A stretch of 45,595 nucleotides of DNA from contig CABUPH010000016.1 in assembly GCA_902493375.1 (NCBI GenBank), forward strand, positions 1 through 45,595, given 5' to 3'. The translations under genes were made by a program, and so were the position numbers. Numbering within the stretch: position 1 is the stretch's first letter; each line of letters opens with the position of its first letter. Shown here one piece after another: positions 20,041-28,544 of this stretch. The notes under the pieces are model-generated. The model saw nothing but the letters and a program-made list of their open reading frames with translations, was not told the origin of the DNA and searched no databases. Source of the stretch: an uncultured Collinsella sp. (lineage in GTDB: Bacteria > Actinomycetota > Coriobacteriia > Coriobacteriales > Coriobacteriaceae).

Positions 20041-20637
20041 CTAAATCGCGCGACGGGCCTCGATGGCGCGGCCAAGCGTAAGCTCGTCGGCATACTCCAA
20101 GTCGCCGCCCACGGGAAGGCCGCTTGCCAGACGCGACACCTCGACGCCCAACGGCTTGATGGTACGGGCCAGATAGCTCGCCGTGGTCTCGCCCTCAATA
20201 TTGGGGTTGGTGGCGATGATGACCTCATGGATATCCTCGTGGCCCAGACGCGCCAGCAGCTCGCGGATGTGCAACTGCTCGGGACCAATCTTGTCCATGG
20301 GGCTGATCACGCCGCCCAGCACATGGTACAGACCATGGTAGCTGCCCGTGCGCTCGATTGCCTGGACGTCGCGCGGCTCGCCCACCACGCAAATGCGAGT
20401 GGTATCGCGCATCGGGTCCTGGCAGATGGAGCACTCGTCGGCCGTGGCGTAGTTAAAGCAACGGCTGCAAAAGTGGACCTCCTGCTTGACCTCCAGGATG
20501 GCCTCGGCCAGGCGGCGGGCCTCCTCGGCATCGGCCTCGAGCAGGTAATAGGCGATGCGCTGGGCCGACTTGGGACCAATGCCCGGCAGACGGCCCAGCT
20601 CATCGAGCAGTTTTTGCAGACTGTGATTCGCACTCAT
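20041..20637 (-). CDS. recR: Recombination mediator protein RecR
   Basis: 198 residues, the usual length. It acts with RecF and RecO in loading RecA at gaps. It shows the N-terminal helix-hairpin-helix LPGIGPKSAQRIAYYLL, the four-Cys zinc site CSRCFNYATADECSIC, and the Toprim region with VVGEPRDVQAIERTG and IIATNPNIEGETTA. The upstream site is weak and the gene begins 13 bp after ybaB on the same strand, so it probably depends on that transcript. dnaX-ybaB-recR is a classic gene order; here a small plus-strand gene lies between dnaX and ybaB. Confidence 0.97.
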   Translation of the reverse strand: MSANHSLQKLLDELGRLPGIGPKSAQRIAYYLLEADAEEARRLAEAILEVKQEVHFCSRCFNYATADECSICQDPMRDTTRICVVGEPRDVQAIERTGSYHGLYHVLGGVISPMDKIGPEQLHIRELLARLGHEDIHEVIIATNPNIEGETTASYLARTIKPLGVEVSRLASGLPVGGDLEYADELTLGRAIEARRAI

Positions 20638-20650
20638 ATATATGCGTGTC

Positions 20651-20971
20651 TTAGAACGGCATACCCGGGATGTTGAGGCCGCCGGTGATGGCGCCCATCT
20701 GCTTGTTGGCGAGCTCGTTGACGCCGCGGACGGCCTCGTTGACGGCAGCCATGATCATGTCCTGCAGCATATCGACGTCCTCGGGATCGAGGGCATCGGG
20801 ATCGATGGTGAGGTTGACGAGCTCCATCTCGCCGTTAACGGTCACCTTGACCATGCCGCCGCCGGCAGAGGCGTCGACGGTCTGGGACTTGAGGTTCTCC
20901 TGCGCGGCGGCAAGCTGCTCCTGCATCTTGCGAGCCTGCTTCATCATCTGCTGCATGTTCATACCGGCCAT
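20651..20971 (-). CDS. YbaB/EbfC family nucleoid-associated protein
   Basis: 106 residues, typical for the family. The N-terminal helix is Met/Gln-rich (MNMQQMMKQARKMQEQLAAAQ), followed by VKVTVNGEMELVNLTIDPDALDPEDVDML in the beta sheet and a helix ending with ELANKQMGAITGGL. These dimeric proteins bind DNA. AAAGGAG precedes the ATG. recR follows at 13 bp. Confidence 0.95.
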   Translation of the reverse strand: MAGMNMQQMMKQARKMQEQLAAAQENLKSQTVDASAGGGMVKVTVNGEMELVNLTIDPDALDPEDVDMLQDMIMAAVNEAVRGVNELANKQMGAITGGLNIPGMPF

Positions 20972-21133
20972 GATGGCTCCTTTACGTGCGGCCGCACGCC
21001 GAGCTGCAAGGGCAGCCGGAGCACGGCGGAACTTTCAAACTCAAAAATCGTACCACGGCGCGCGGCCAGCGAGCGGGGCGGTCACGCTACCTCAGTCGAT
21101 ATACATGTCCTGGAGTGCAAGCCGCACCCAAAA

Positions 21134-21168
21134 ATTATGCAAAGTTGAATAATTCGCATCTGCATAAT
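21134..21168. promoter_or_regulatory. Inverted repeat ATTATGCA…TGCATAAT
   Basis: Two perfect 8-bp arms (21134-21141 and 21161-21168) separated by 19 bp, in AT-rich DNA between ybaB and the plus-strand gene at 21312. It may be an operator for either side. The regulator is not known. Confidence 0.4.
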
Positions 21169-21311
21169 ATTGAAAGCTAAATCTTGTAGAGCCGGAATCC
21201 GACATTTTATGCGTCCCACTAAATGGCTAAATGCCGAGCCACTACTCGAGGCGGCGCACATGGCGGTGGGGTATAATTTGATTGCTATAGATTGCAATTT
21301 GGAGGTACCCC

Positions 21312-21785
21312 ATGAATGCCCCCGACGTGCTCCAAAACATCCGCTCAAAACACCCCGTTGCATATGTGGTTCTCTATCTCTTTGTCGGCTGGGCATTGCT
21401 GGTTGTCATCACCCATGCTATAGCCTTTGGAGCAGAACTGCTGGTAGCCAGCTCGGATAAGCCCGTTGTCAAATGGGAGGCGACCGACGAGTGCGTCGAC
21501 GGAACCCGAACCGTTTACTACAACAGCCCGTCCCTCTACCAAGAGCTCAAGGTCGAGATTAATAACTCCAAGATTGTCGATGCCGAGCTAGGCGACTATT
21601 CGACAATCGGAGCAACCGTCGACGCCGAGCAAGTCGAGCACACAGACAGCTATGCGGCGTATCGTATCGACCTCAACATCCTAGGCCGGCCGTCGCGCAC
21701 CTGTTTGCTCGAATGCGATATACGCGGCACCACACTACACATGTCCGAAATACAAATGCGCCCGGGCAAGGGGTTCTCTTCTTGA
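21312..21785 (+). CDS. Small membrane-anchored protein, unknown function
   Basis: 157 residues. One transmembrane segment lies at about residues 17-40 (AYVVLYLFVGWALLVVITHA), followed by an extracytoplasmic domain of ~110 residues with two Cys in each half. GGAGG precedes the ATG at good spacing. A TATAAT lies at 21272-21277, though the matching -35 is poor. It is convergent with dnaX, whose stop is 21 bp from its end. No family was recognised. Lower GC than its neighbours suggests it was inserted between dnaX and ybaB. Confidence 0.7.
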   Translation: MNAPDVLQNIRSKHPVAYVVLYLFVGWALLVVITHAIAFGAELLVASSDKPVVKWEATDECVDGTRTVYYNSPSLYQELKVEINNSKIVDAELGDYSTIGATVDAEQVEHTDSYAAYRIDLNILGRPSRTCLLECDIRGTTLHMSEIQMRPGKGFSS

Positions 21786-21806
21786 GCAGTATACCCGCCC
21801 GTACGG

Positions 21807-24281
21807 CTACTCCACCGGCTTGAAGATGGTGGCCTGACCGAAGACGCTGCGGATGAGGGCTTTGGCCTCGGCCTCGGTCTGCGGAATGCTCGGGGCTGCA
21901 CCCTGGTGGCCGAAGGGGCTGCCGGCGCCGGGGTTGGACTCCCAGGGAGCTGCAGGAGCGTCCTCCTCTTTGGGGGCAGTTACAGCGGACTTGGGCGCGG
22001 GCGTCGCACCCGGCACGTCGAACGGGGGCAGATCGTCCCCGCTCGCATCGCCAGCGAAGCCGCCGACCATAGCGTCGTCGTAGGGCACCTGTTCGGATTC
22101 CCACGGCACGGACTGCGCGACAGGCTGAGCCTTGGGGGCAGCCGAGCGCTCGGGCGCACGGGGTGCGGGCTCGGTCGGGAGCTTACCCATGGCAGGAGCG
22201 CCGGCGGGGTTGTCGGAGCGTAACCAGGGGGCTTTGCCCAGGTCAGACGACTTGGGCGAGACGGGCTTAGGCGCGGGTGTCGGAACAACCGGTTTGGGCG
22301 CCGCGGGCTTAGGCGCCGACAGGGTCGGTGCCGCTACCGGTGCCGCTTTTGGCTGCGTCGCGCTGGCGCTCGAGGATGCAGGGGCCGCCGAGGACACGGG
22401 TTGCGGGTCCGCAGATGCCGCAGCCCGTGCAGATGGAGAATGCTCCTCATGTTGAGGAGCCGGCGTGCCACCCCCATCCAGGACATAGTCGACGGTACGA
22501 CGACCGAAGACTGCGCAGACCGTCGGCAGGACCACCGATTGCGTGTCAGCGCGGCCGAGCATCTTGATGGCAAAGGTCGAGCCCGCAGGGAACGAGACGG
22601 TGAGCTTGGAGCCGTCGTCGGCCGTGGCGCGGGCGTTGAGCAAAAGCCCTGCGTAGGAAGCCTGACGCGCCTTGACGCGCTCGACAACCTCGACCCATTT
22701 GCGCTGCAGCTCTCCGGCATCCTCGACCGCGGGCGTCTCGGCAGCACCGGCGGCGGCAACCTGGGCGGCATTGTTGGACTGGGGCTTAGGTGCCGGAGCG
22801 GTGACAGGCGCGGGGGCCGCAACGGGCTGAGACGTCGGAGCCGGCGCAGGCTGAGGTGCAGGCGCTGCAGGCTTGGAAACTGACACGGACGCAGAACGGG
22901 GCGCAGGCTGAGCCGCCGGAGCGGCAGCACCACGGTCCCAAGGCATACCGCCCTGGCGCGCGGACGTAGCAGCGGGGGCAGCGGATGCCGTCGGAGCGGC
23001 AGCACGGGCGCCCGAAATTAGCGTCGGCTGCTGGGCAGCAGCAGGTACGGATGCTGCAGGCGCGGCGGCCTGAGCAGCAGCCACGCTCGCCGGCACGGCG
23101 CCGTTGGCAACCATGGCCTCCAGGCGTGCCACGCGCTCGGCCAATGCCTCAATCGTTAAATCAGCCTCGGGACGCGCCAGACGCGTGCAGGCGATCTCGA
23201 GCACCAGGCGCACGTCGCTCGCGCCCCTCATCTCCAGTGCGGCATCGTCGAGCACCGTCAGCACACGGGCCAGGCGGTCGGCAGGATGCTCGCCAAAGGC
23301 AGCGGCCTCGGCAGCAAGCGCCTCGGCCTGCTCGGCGCCGCCCTCAAACAACTCGGCACGGGCACCGGCAACGCAGGCAACATACACGTCGCGCACGTGC
23401 GCCACCAGGTCGCGCGTCAGTTCCAGCAGATCGTTGCCTTCCTCGACCTGCGCGCGAATAAGCCCATATAGCTCGGCGACATCACGATTAGCAATGGCGC
23501 GCGCAAACTCGCCCAGAATCTGGTCCGAAACTTCGCCCAAAAGCGAGCGGGCATCGTCCGCATGCACGGTGCCGTTGCCGAAGACGCTCAGCTGCTCCAG
23601 CGTGGAGAGCGCGTCGCGCATGCCGCCCTTGGCATGGCGCGCCACGATAGCCAGCGCCTCGTCGTCGTAATCGAAGCCCTCCTGCTCGCACACGTATGCC
23701 AGGCGATGCTCAATATCCTCGTTGCCGATGCGATGGAAATCGAAACGCTGGCAGCGCGAGAGGATGGTCTCCAGAATCTTTTGCGGGTCGGTGGTGCACA
23801 GCACAAAGATCACGTGTGCCGGCGGCTCCTCAAGCGTCTTGAGCAGCGCGTTGAACGCCGCCGTCGTGAGCATGTGGACCTCGTCGATGATATAGATCTT
23901 GTACTTGCCGCGCACCGGGGCAAAGTTGACGGAGTTGATGATTTCCTCGCGCACATTGTCCACGCCCGTGCGGGAGGCGGCATCGAGCTCGTAGACATCG
24001 GGGTGGTTACCCTCGGCAATGAGCTCGCACTCCTCGCAAGTACCGTCGGGCATGCAGCCGCTTGCACCCTCGGCGCGCGCCGCCTCGGCATTGCGGCACA
24101 GCAGCGCCTTGGCCAGGATGCGCGCCATGGTGGTCTTGCCCGTGCCGCGCGGACCGCAGAACAGGTACGCATGGGACAGGCGTCCCTCGGTGATGGCGTG
24201 CTCGAGCGTCGAGACGATATGCTGCTGGCCCACCACGGAGTCGAAGGTGAGCGGGCGATACTTTCGGTACAACGATTCCAT
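21807..24281 (-). CDS. dnaX: DNA polymerase III subunit gamma/tau
   Basis: 824 residues. It is the clamp-loader ATPase. The N-terminal part has YRKYRPLTFDSVVGQ, Walker A GPRGTGKTTMARIL, a zinc module (Cys residues around CMPDGTCEEC), Walker B IIDEVHML and sensor motif ETILSRCQRF. Residues ~400-780 are rich in Pro and Ala and are probably disordered, with a conserved island (WVEVVERVKARQASYAGLL) that would be the tau-type domain. I chose MESLYRKYRP at 24281, which has GGGGGAG upstream; the frame is open further upstream but has no family likeness. No A-rich slippery site for a shorter gamma form was seen. Confidence 0.96.
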   Translation of the reverse strand: MESLYRKYRPLTFDSVVGQQHIVSTLEHAITEGRLSHAYLFCGPRGTGKTTMARILAKALLCRNAEAARAEGASGCMPDGTCEECELIAEGNHPDVYELDAASRTGVDNVREEIINSVNFAPVRGKYKIYIIDEVHMLTTAAFNALLKTLEEPPAHVIFVLCTTDPQKILETILSRCQRFDFHRIGNEDIEHRLAYVCEQEGFDYDDEALAIVARHAKGGMRDALSTLEQLSVFGNGTVHADDARSLLGEVSDQILGEFARAIANRDVAELYGLIRAQVEEGNDLLELTRDLVAHVRDVYVACVAGARAELFEGGAEQAEALAAEAAAFGEHPADRLARVLTVLDDAALEMRGASDVRLVLEIACTRLARPEADLTIEALAERVARLEAMVANGAVPASVAAAQAAAPAASVPAAAQQPTLISGARAAAPTASAAPAATSARQGGMPWDRGAAAPAAQPAPRSASVSVSKPAAPAPQPAPAPTSQPVAAPAPVTAPAPKPQSNNAAQVAAAGAAETPAVEDAGELQRKWVEVVERVKARQASYAGLLLNARATADDGSKLTVSFPAGSTFAIKMLGRADTQSVVLPTVCAVFGRRTVDYVLDGGGTPAPQHEEHSPSARAAASADPQPVSSAAPASSSASATQPKAAPVAAPTLSAPKPAAPKPVVPTPAPKPVSPKSSDLGKAPWLRSDNPAGAPAMGKLPTEPAPRAPERSAAPKAQPVAQSVPWESEQVPYDDAMVGGFAGDASGDDLPPFDVPGATPAPKSAVTAPKEEDAPAAPWESNPGAGSPFGHQGAAPSIPQTEAEAKALIRSVFGQATIFKPVE

Positions 24282-24396
24282 GGGTGCTCCCCCGGGTATA
24301 CTGAGTCTTGTTGCCGCGGCGGCCATGCGGTCGCACGGCATACTGCATTCATAATAACCCGTACGGCGAGCCCGCCGCGATAGGAGTCCAAAGAGC

Positions 24397-25113
24397 ATGG
24401 CAGACGCAGAGAGCAACCTCGTTCCCTCCGAAGCAGCCGACCAGGTCGAGGTCGCGCTCGAGGAGCAGGCCGCAGCCGACGACGGCATCCTGTACCTCAA
24501 CGAGTACCAGTACGAAAACGACCTGGTCACCGACTTCGCCCGCCTGGTCGCCTCGCCCAGGCGTCGCGGCTCGCTGTATGTCGCCGCCGCGATTGCCGCG
24601 CTCATCGGCATCGGCATGCTGGTGGCCGGCGGCAACTGGATCAAGTTTGGCGTCGTCCTGATCGTATTCGGCGCCTTTTTGGCCTGGTGGAGCAAAAACC
24701 TGCACCACACCCTCGCCCGCGACTTTATCGACGCCGTCGAGGCCGACGAGTCCATGGGTGGCCGCTATCGCCGCGTCGCTGCCAACGAGGACGGCCTGAT
24801 GGTTTGGGGCAAGAGCGGCAAGTCGCAGTTCTTCCCGTTTGAAAAGCTCGACCACGTGCTCGACGGCGAGCGCATCTTTGTGGCCATGTTCGCCGACCAG
24901 GGCGTGACGATCCCCAAGGACACCTTTGTCCGTGGCGATGCCGAACAGTTCGGTCCCTTCCTTAAGGCGCGCATCAACAAAAAACTCCGCCTCGAGACCA
25001 AGAAGAAGAAAATGAAGGCCGAGAAGGCCGCCGCCGAGGCCAAGCAGGGCGACAAGCTCCAGGAGACCAAGGGCAAGCAGCGCAAGCAGAAGAAGAACAA
25101 GAAGAAGCGCTAA
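24397..25113 (+). CDS. YcxB-like membrane protein with Lys-rich tail
   Basis: 238 residues. Two hydrophobic helices lie at about residues 65-105 (VAAAIAALIGIGMLVAGG and FGVVLIVFGAFLAWW). The following domain (VEADESMGG… SQFFPFEKLDHVLDGERIFVAMF… IPKDTF) resembles YcxB-type domains, which are PH-like. The last 45 residues are almost all Lys, Glu, Ala and Gln and could bind nucleic acid or membrane. AGGAG precedes the ATG. It is divergent from dnaX. The role is unknown. Confidence 0.75.
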   Translation: MADAESNLVPSEAADQVEVALEEQAAADDGILYLNEYQYENDLVTDFARLVASPRRRGSLYVAAAIAALIGIGMLVAGGNWIKFGVVLIVFGAFLAWWSKNLHHTLARDFIDAVEADESMGGRYRRVAANEDGLMVWGKSGKSQFFPFEKLDHVLDGERIFVAMFADQGVTIPKDTFVRGDAEQFGPFLKARINKKLRLETKKKKMKAEKAAAEAKQGDKLQETKGKQRKQKKNKKKR

Positions 25114-25257
25114 GGCCAAGCCAGACAGGCAGCCTCGTATCCCGCTATCCTCCCCATGCACCCGAGCGTGCTACACTAGCAGCATCTATGCCACCGCGAA
25201 CGGCTCGGCTCCGCGCCCGCCACTCGCAAACGAACTTTAAACGCACGAGGGTTGGCC

Positions 25258-27111
25258 ATGCCGCTTTTCTCGCAACATACCGCCCGGTTCTCGCCGGACG
25301 TTCCCTTGGAGGGCACCAGCTCTCGCGAGCTGCTCAAGCGGTACCAGCCGCTCGAGACACTTGCGACCGGCGGTTTTGGCTCCATCGAGATCTGCCGCGA
25401 CACGCACCTGCGCCGCCGCGTCGCCATTAAGCGCATCCCCCTTATCAACGGTGCCGGCATGCCCGCCAGCGACATCATGGATGTCCTGCGCGAGGCGCAC
25501 ACTGCCGCCATGCTTCAACATCCCAATATCGTGCAGGTCATCGACTTTACACACGACACAGCCTATGCCTACCTGGTTATGGAATATGTCGATGGCATGT
25601 CGCTGGCCGAGTTTTTGCACCGCGTGGACGGCCACTCACTTACCTTTGACGAGGCCGCGGCCATTGCCGATGCCCTGGGCCAGGCACTCACCTTCGCCCA
25701 TAGTAATGGCGTACTCCACCTGGACATTAAGCCCGCCAACGTGCTCATCGACCACTCGGGCAATGTAAAGCTCACCGACTTTGGCATGGCGCGACTGTCG
25801 TCCGCCGGTGGCTTTGGCGGCTCACGCGGCGGCACCATCGGCTACATGCCGCCCGAGCAGCTCGATATCGAGACCGGCACGGTCGACGAGCGCGCCGATG
25901 TCTTTGCCCTCGCCTGTGTGATCTACGAGGGCCTGTGCGGCAGCGCTCCCTTTATGGCGGCAACGCCCGCCGACTCGCTCGGCCGCATCATCGGCGGCGC
26001 CACCTATCCCAGCGAGCTGATACCACACTTTCCCCCGGGAGCCGAGGCCGCGCTCATGAGCGCGCTCTCCCCCATGCCGCAGGACCGCCCCAACAGCATC
26101 GAGGCATTTTGCGACCAGCTCCTTGCCGGTCTGGGCAGCGTGCGCGAAGGCCGTCGCAGCCTGGAGCAAATGGTTGGCGAACTTTCGGATGACGAGCAGG
26201 AGCTCGACGATATCGAGCCGTCGCACTACGAGGACGACGCCATCGAGGTCGACCCCGCACTCGGCTGGGCGGGCACGCGCTGGAGCCATGCGCGCGACTA
26301 CACCATGCGCACTATCTCGGCGCTAACGTGCGGCACCTTTAGCTTTTTGCTGATGCAAACGGCCGGGGTCGCGGCGCTTCCCGGCCTGGTCATTGCGGCC
26401 ATCGCGATCGGAGCGGCGGCTGGCCTGGCCCCCCAAATTGGCTCGGCCATCTCGGCTGTGGGCTTTTTGGTGCTCATGGCCAACGCCACCATGCAGGCAC
26501 AGGGCATCCTGTCGATGCTGCCCATCGCGGTGATCTTTGCCGCCGCCATGTCCGGTTGGTGGATCGCCTGGGGTCGCACCGAGACTGCCGCGAGCGCCGC
26601 GCTCACCTGTGCACTCGCGCTTGGCTGTCTGACCGGCAATACCTTCCTGGCAGCTGGGGTCGCCGCCGGCGTCGCGTCATTTTGGCTCGGCCCGGCAAGC
26701 GCCGCCGCGGCAACGGGCATTGGCGCGCTTTTTGCCCGTCTGGCCACGGTCGCGCTTTCAGCCGGAGGCGTGCTGGGGCTCGGTAACGTTGCCGCAGCGC
26801 TGGGAGACCCGCTCCTTTGGGCTGCCTTTGTGCTGGTCGCGGCAACTGCCGCAGCGTCATCTGCACTGCTCAATGCCCATGCCAAGCGTGCCGATCAGGG
26901 CTCAAACCTTGCCGCAATCGCCGCCATCGCTGTCACCGGCATAGGCTGCGCAGCGGCGTCCTGTCTTGCACACCATATGGAAATTGCCGGCCTTGCAGCC
27001 GCGGTCGTCGCCAAGGCGGCGGTTGCGGGAACCCTATCCTCTATAATCGTTGGGATATGCCTATATTTGCTCGGATACCAAAGAACCTATACGGAGAGTG
27101 ATCTTTCGTGA
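25258..27111 (+). CDS. Membrane Ser/Thr kinase with HLD instead of HRD
   Basis: 617 residues. The N-terminal kinase domain (about 25-290) has TGGFGSIEI, VAIKRI with the catalytic Lys, MEYVDGMSL hinge, HLDIKPANVLI as catalytic loop, TDFGMA and YMPPEQL. The Arg of the usual HRD is Leu, as in non-RD kinases that are not switched on by activation-loop phosphorylation. A hydrophobic region with about eight helices follows. GAGG lies 7 bp before the ATG at 25258; a TTG at 25252 is less likely. The stop overlaps fhaA by 4 bp. It takes the place that pknA has near PknB in other actinobacteria, but at the other end of the cluster. Confidence 0.88.
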   Translation: MPLFSQHTARFSPDVPLEGTSSRELLKRYQPLETLATGGFGSIEICRDTHLRRRVAIKRIPLINGAGMPASDIMDVLREAHTAAMLQHPNIVQVIDFTHDTAYAYLVMEYVDGMSLAEFLHRVDGHSLTFDEAAAIADALGQALTFAHSNGVLHLDIKPANVLIDHSGNVKLTDFGMARLSSAGGFGGSRGGTIGYMPPEQLDIETGTVDERADVFALACVIYEGLCGSAPFMAATPADSLGRIIGGATYPSELIPHFPPGAEAALMSALSPMPQDRPNSIEAFCDQLLAGLGSVREGRRSLEQMVGELSDDEQELDDIEPSHYEDDAIEVDPALGWAGTRWSHARDYTMRTISALTCGTFSFLLMQTAGVAALPGLVIAAIAIGAAAGLAPQIGSAISAVGFLVLMANATMQAQGILSMLPIAVIFAAAMSGWWIAWGRTETAASAALTCALALGCLTGNTFLAAGVAAGVASFWLGPASAAAATGIGALFARLATVALSAGGVLGLGNVAAALGDPLLWAAFVLVAATAAASSALLNAHAKRADQGSNLAAIAAIAVTGIGCAAASCLAHHMEIAGLAAAVVAKAAVAGTLSSIIVGICLYLLGYQRTYTESDLS

Positions 27112-28121
27112 ACTTCCTGAACATCTTCGAGGACCACGTGGCCGGCATCTTCGGTGCCACCCGTGCCCCGTTCTCCTTTAAGAAGCTTGCCAAGCAGGCC
27201 GCTCGCGACATGGAGGATCAGACTCTGGTGATCAACGGCGTCAACACGGCGCCGGCACTCTATACCATCCTTATCGCCGCCGACGACGATCCCATGCTCG
27301 CCCCGTTCTACCCCGAGCTTTCGCGCGAGGTCCGCGAGTTTGTGAAGGCGCAGGCCGAAAAGCGCCGCTATGTCTTTGTCGGCGAGCCCCTCGTGCGCTT
27401 TATGATCGATCCGCAGCTGCGCGCCGGCAAGTTCTCGGTCTTTGCCGAGAACGTCGATGCCCCCACGCTCGGCCGCCTGTACGAAGAAGAGCGCGCCTAT
27501 CAAAACGGCCTGGGCCAGAACAACTCCGCGGCAAGCCGTGCCGCCAGCGCCCCGCGCGCCGGTCAGCAGCAGTTTGCTGCCCCGCAGCAGCAGCGCCCCG
27601 CCGCCATGCCCCAGCAGCAGCCGACGCCTCGCGCCGCTGCTCCCGACCCGGTTGCCGTGGCAGACCCCTTCGCGCCTAGCGTCCCCGACCCCGCCGCCGC
27701 ACCCATCCCGGTGCCGCAGACCGTCTCGCGCGACGCGCTTGCCGGCATGGGCGGAGCCGCCGCGACCGGTGCCGCCGTGGGCCTAGGCGCCGCAGCCGGC
27801 ATCGCCTCCAACATGGCGAGCACTCGCGCCCCGCAGCGCCCGCTCGCCCAGCTCGTCGACGTCGTGAGCGGCGAGAGCCATAGCATCACCTCCGCACAGG
27901 TGACCATCGGTCGCGAGCGCTCGGTTTCCGACATTGCCCTGCGCGACCCCAACGTGTCGCGCCGCCACGCCCAGCTCACCTTTACGGGCTCGGATTGGTC
28001 GATCGAGGACCTCAATTCCACCAACGGCACGCTCGTCAACAACCGCCGCATTACGCGCTGCCCGCTGCGCAACGGCGATCTGCTGACGTTTGGCCTGAGC
28101 ACCTTTGAATTTAGGGGATAG
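27108..28121 (+). CDS. fhaA: FhaA-type protein (DUF3662 and FHA domains)
   Basis: 337 residues beginning with GTG, which overlaps the kinase stop (GTGA); GGAGAG is at good spacing. Residues 1-125 form the FhaA N-terminal domain (FEDHVAGIFG, FSFKKLAKQAARDMEDQ). A Pro/Gln/Ala-rich linker follows. The last ~95 residues are an FHA domain (TIGRERSVSDIALRDPNVSRRHAQL, LNSTNGTLVNNRRI). In mycobacteria FhaA binds phosphorylated MviN and is a PknB target that controls peptidoglycan synthesis. The same role fits this operon. Confidence 0.93.
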   Translation: MNFLNIFEDHVAGIFGATRAPFSFKKLAKQAARDMEDQTLVINGVNTAPALYTILIAADDDPMLAPFYPELSREVREFVKAQAEKRRYVFVGEPLVRFMIDPQLRAGKFSVFAENVDAPTLGRLYEEERAYQNGLGQNNSAASRAASAPRAGQQQFAAPQQQRPAAMPQQQPTPRAAAPDPVAVADPFAPSVPDPAAAPIPVPQTVSRDALAGMGGAAATGAAVGLGAAAGIASNMASTRAPQRPLAQLVDVVSGESHSITSAQVTIGRERSVSDIALRDPNVSRRHAQLTFTGSDWSIEDLNSTNGTLVNNRRITRCPLRNGDLLTFGLSTFEFRG

Positions 28122-28127
28122 TCGCTT

Positions 28128-28544
28128 ATGAACATCGATATCGTCCTTTTTGCAGGCCGCATCGTCCTGGTCGCCCTGCTCTATATCTTCCTGTTCGCCG
28201 TCATGAAGACCGGCGTGGGACTTGTGCGCGGGCAGCGCCGCGACTCGGCTATCTGGACGATTGATGTGGACAAGGGTCCGCGCGGTATCCGCGGCATCCA
28301 CGTAGACATGCTCGGCCCCGTCATCGTCGGTCGCTCGCCATCTTCGGACATCTGCATCAACGAACCGTTCGTCTCGGCCTCGCATGCGCGCTTTTCGCTG
28401 CAGGGCCCGGCGCTCATCATCGAGGACCTCAACTCGCTTAACGGCACGCTCGTCAACGGCCGCCAGCTCGTGGAGCCCGCGACGCTGCGTGAGGGCGACG
28501 AAGTCCAGATTGGCGACGTGGTCATGAAGGTGAACCGTCGATGA
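28128..28544 (+). CDS. fhaB: FhaB/FipA-type membrane FHA protein
   Basis: 138 residues. One N-terminal membrane helix (VLFAGRIVLVALLYIFLFAVM) is followed by a cytoplasmic FHA domain with VGRSPSSDI, SASHARF and LNSLNGTLVNGRQL. The layout matches mycobacterial FhaB (FipA). It begins 6 bp after fhaA and overlaps the phosphatase gene by 4 bp, so translation is coupled. Confidence 0.93.
   Translation: MNIDIVLFAGRIVLVALLYIFLFAVMKTGVGLVRGQRRDSAIWTIDVDKGPRGIRGIHVDMLGPVIVGRSPSSDICINEPFVSASHARFSLQGPALIIEDLNSLNGTLVNGRQLVEPATLREGDEVQIGDVVMKVNRR

Noticed and set aside
24282..24755. A 158-residue N-terminal extension of dnaX
   Set aside because: It has no family likeness, is Ser/Ala-rich and overlaps the start of the gene at 24397. 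The start at 24281 has a good site and the conserved DnaX beginning.
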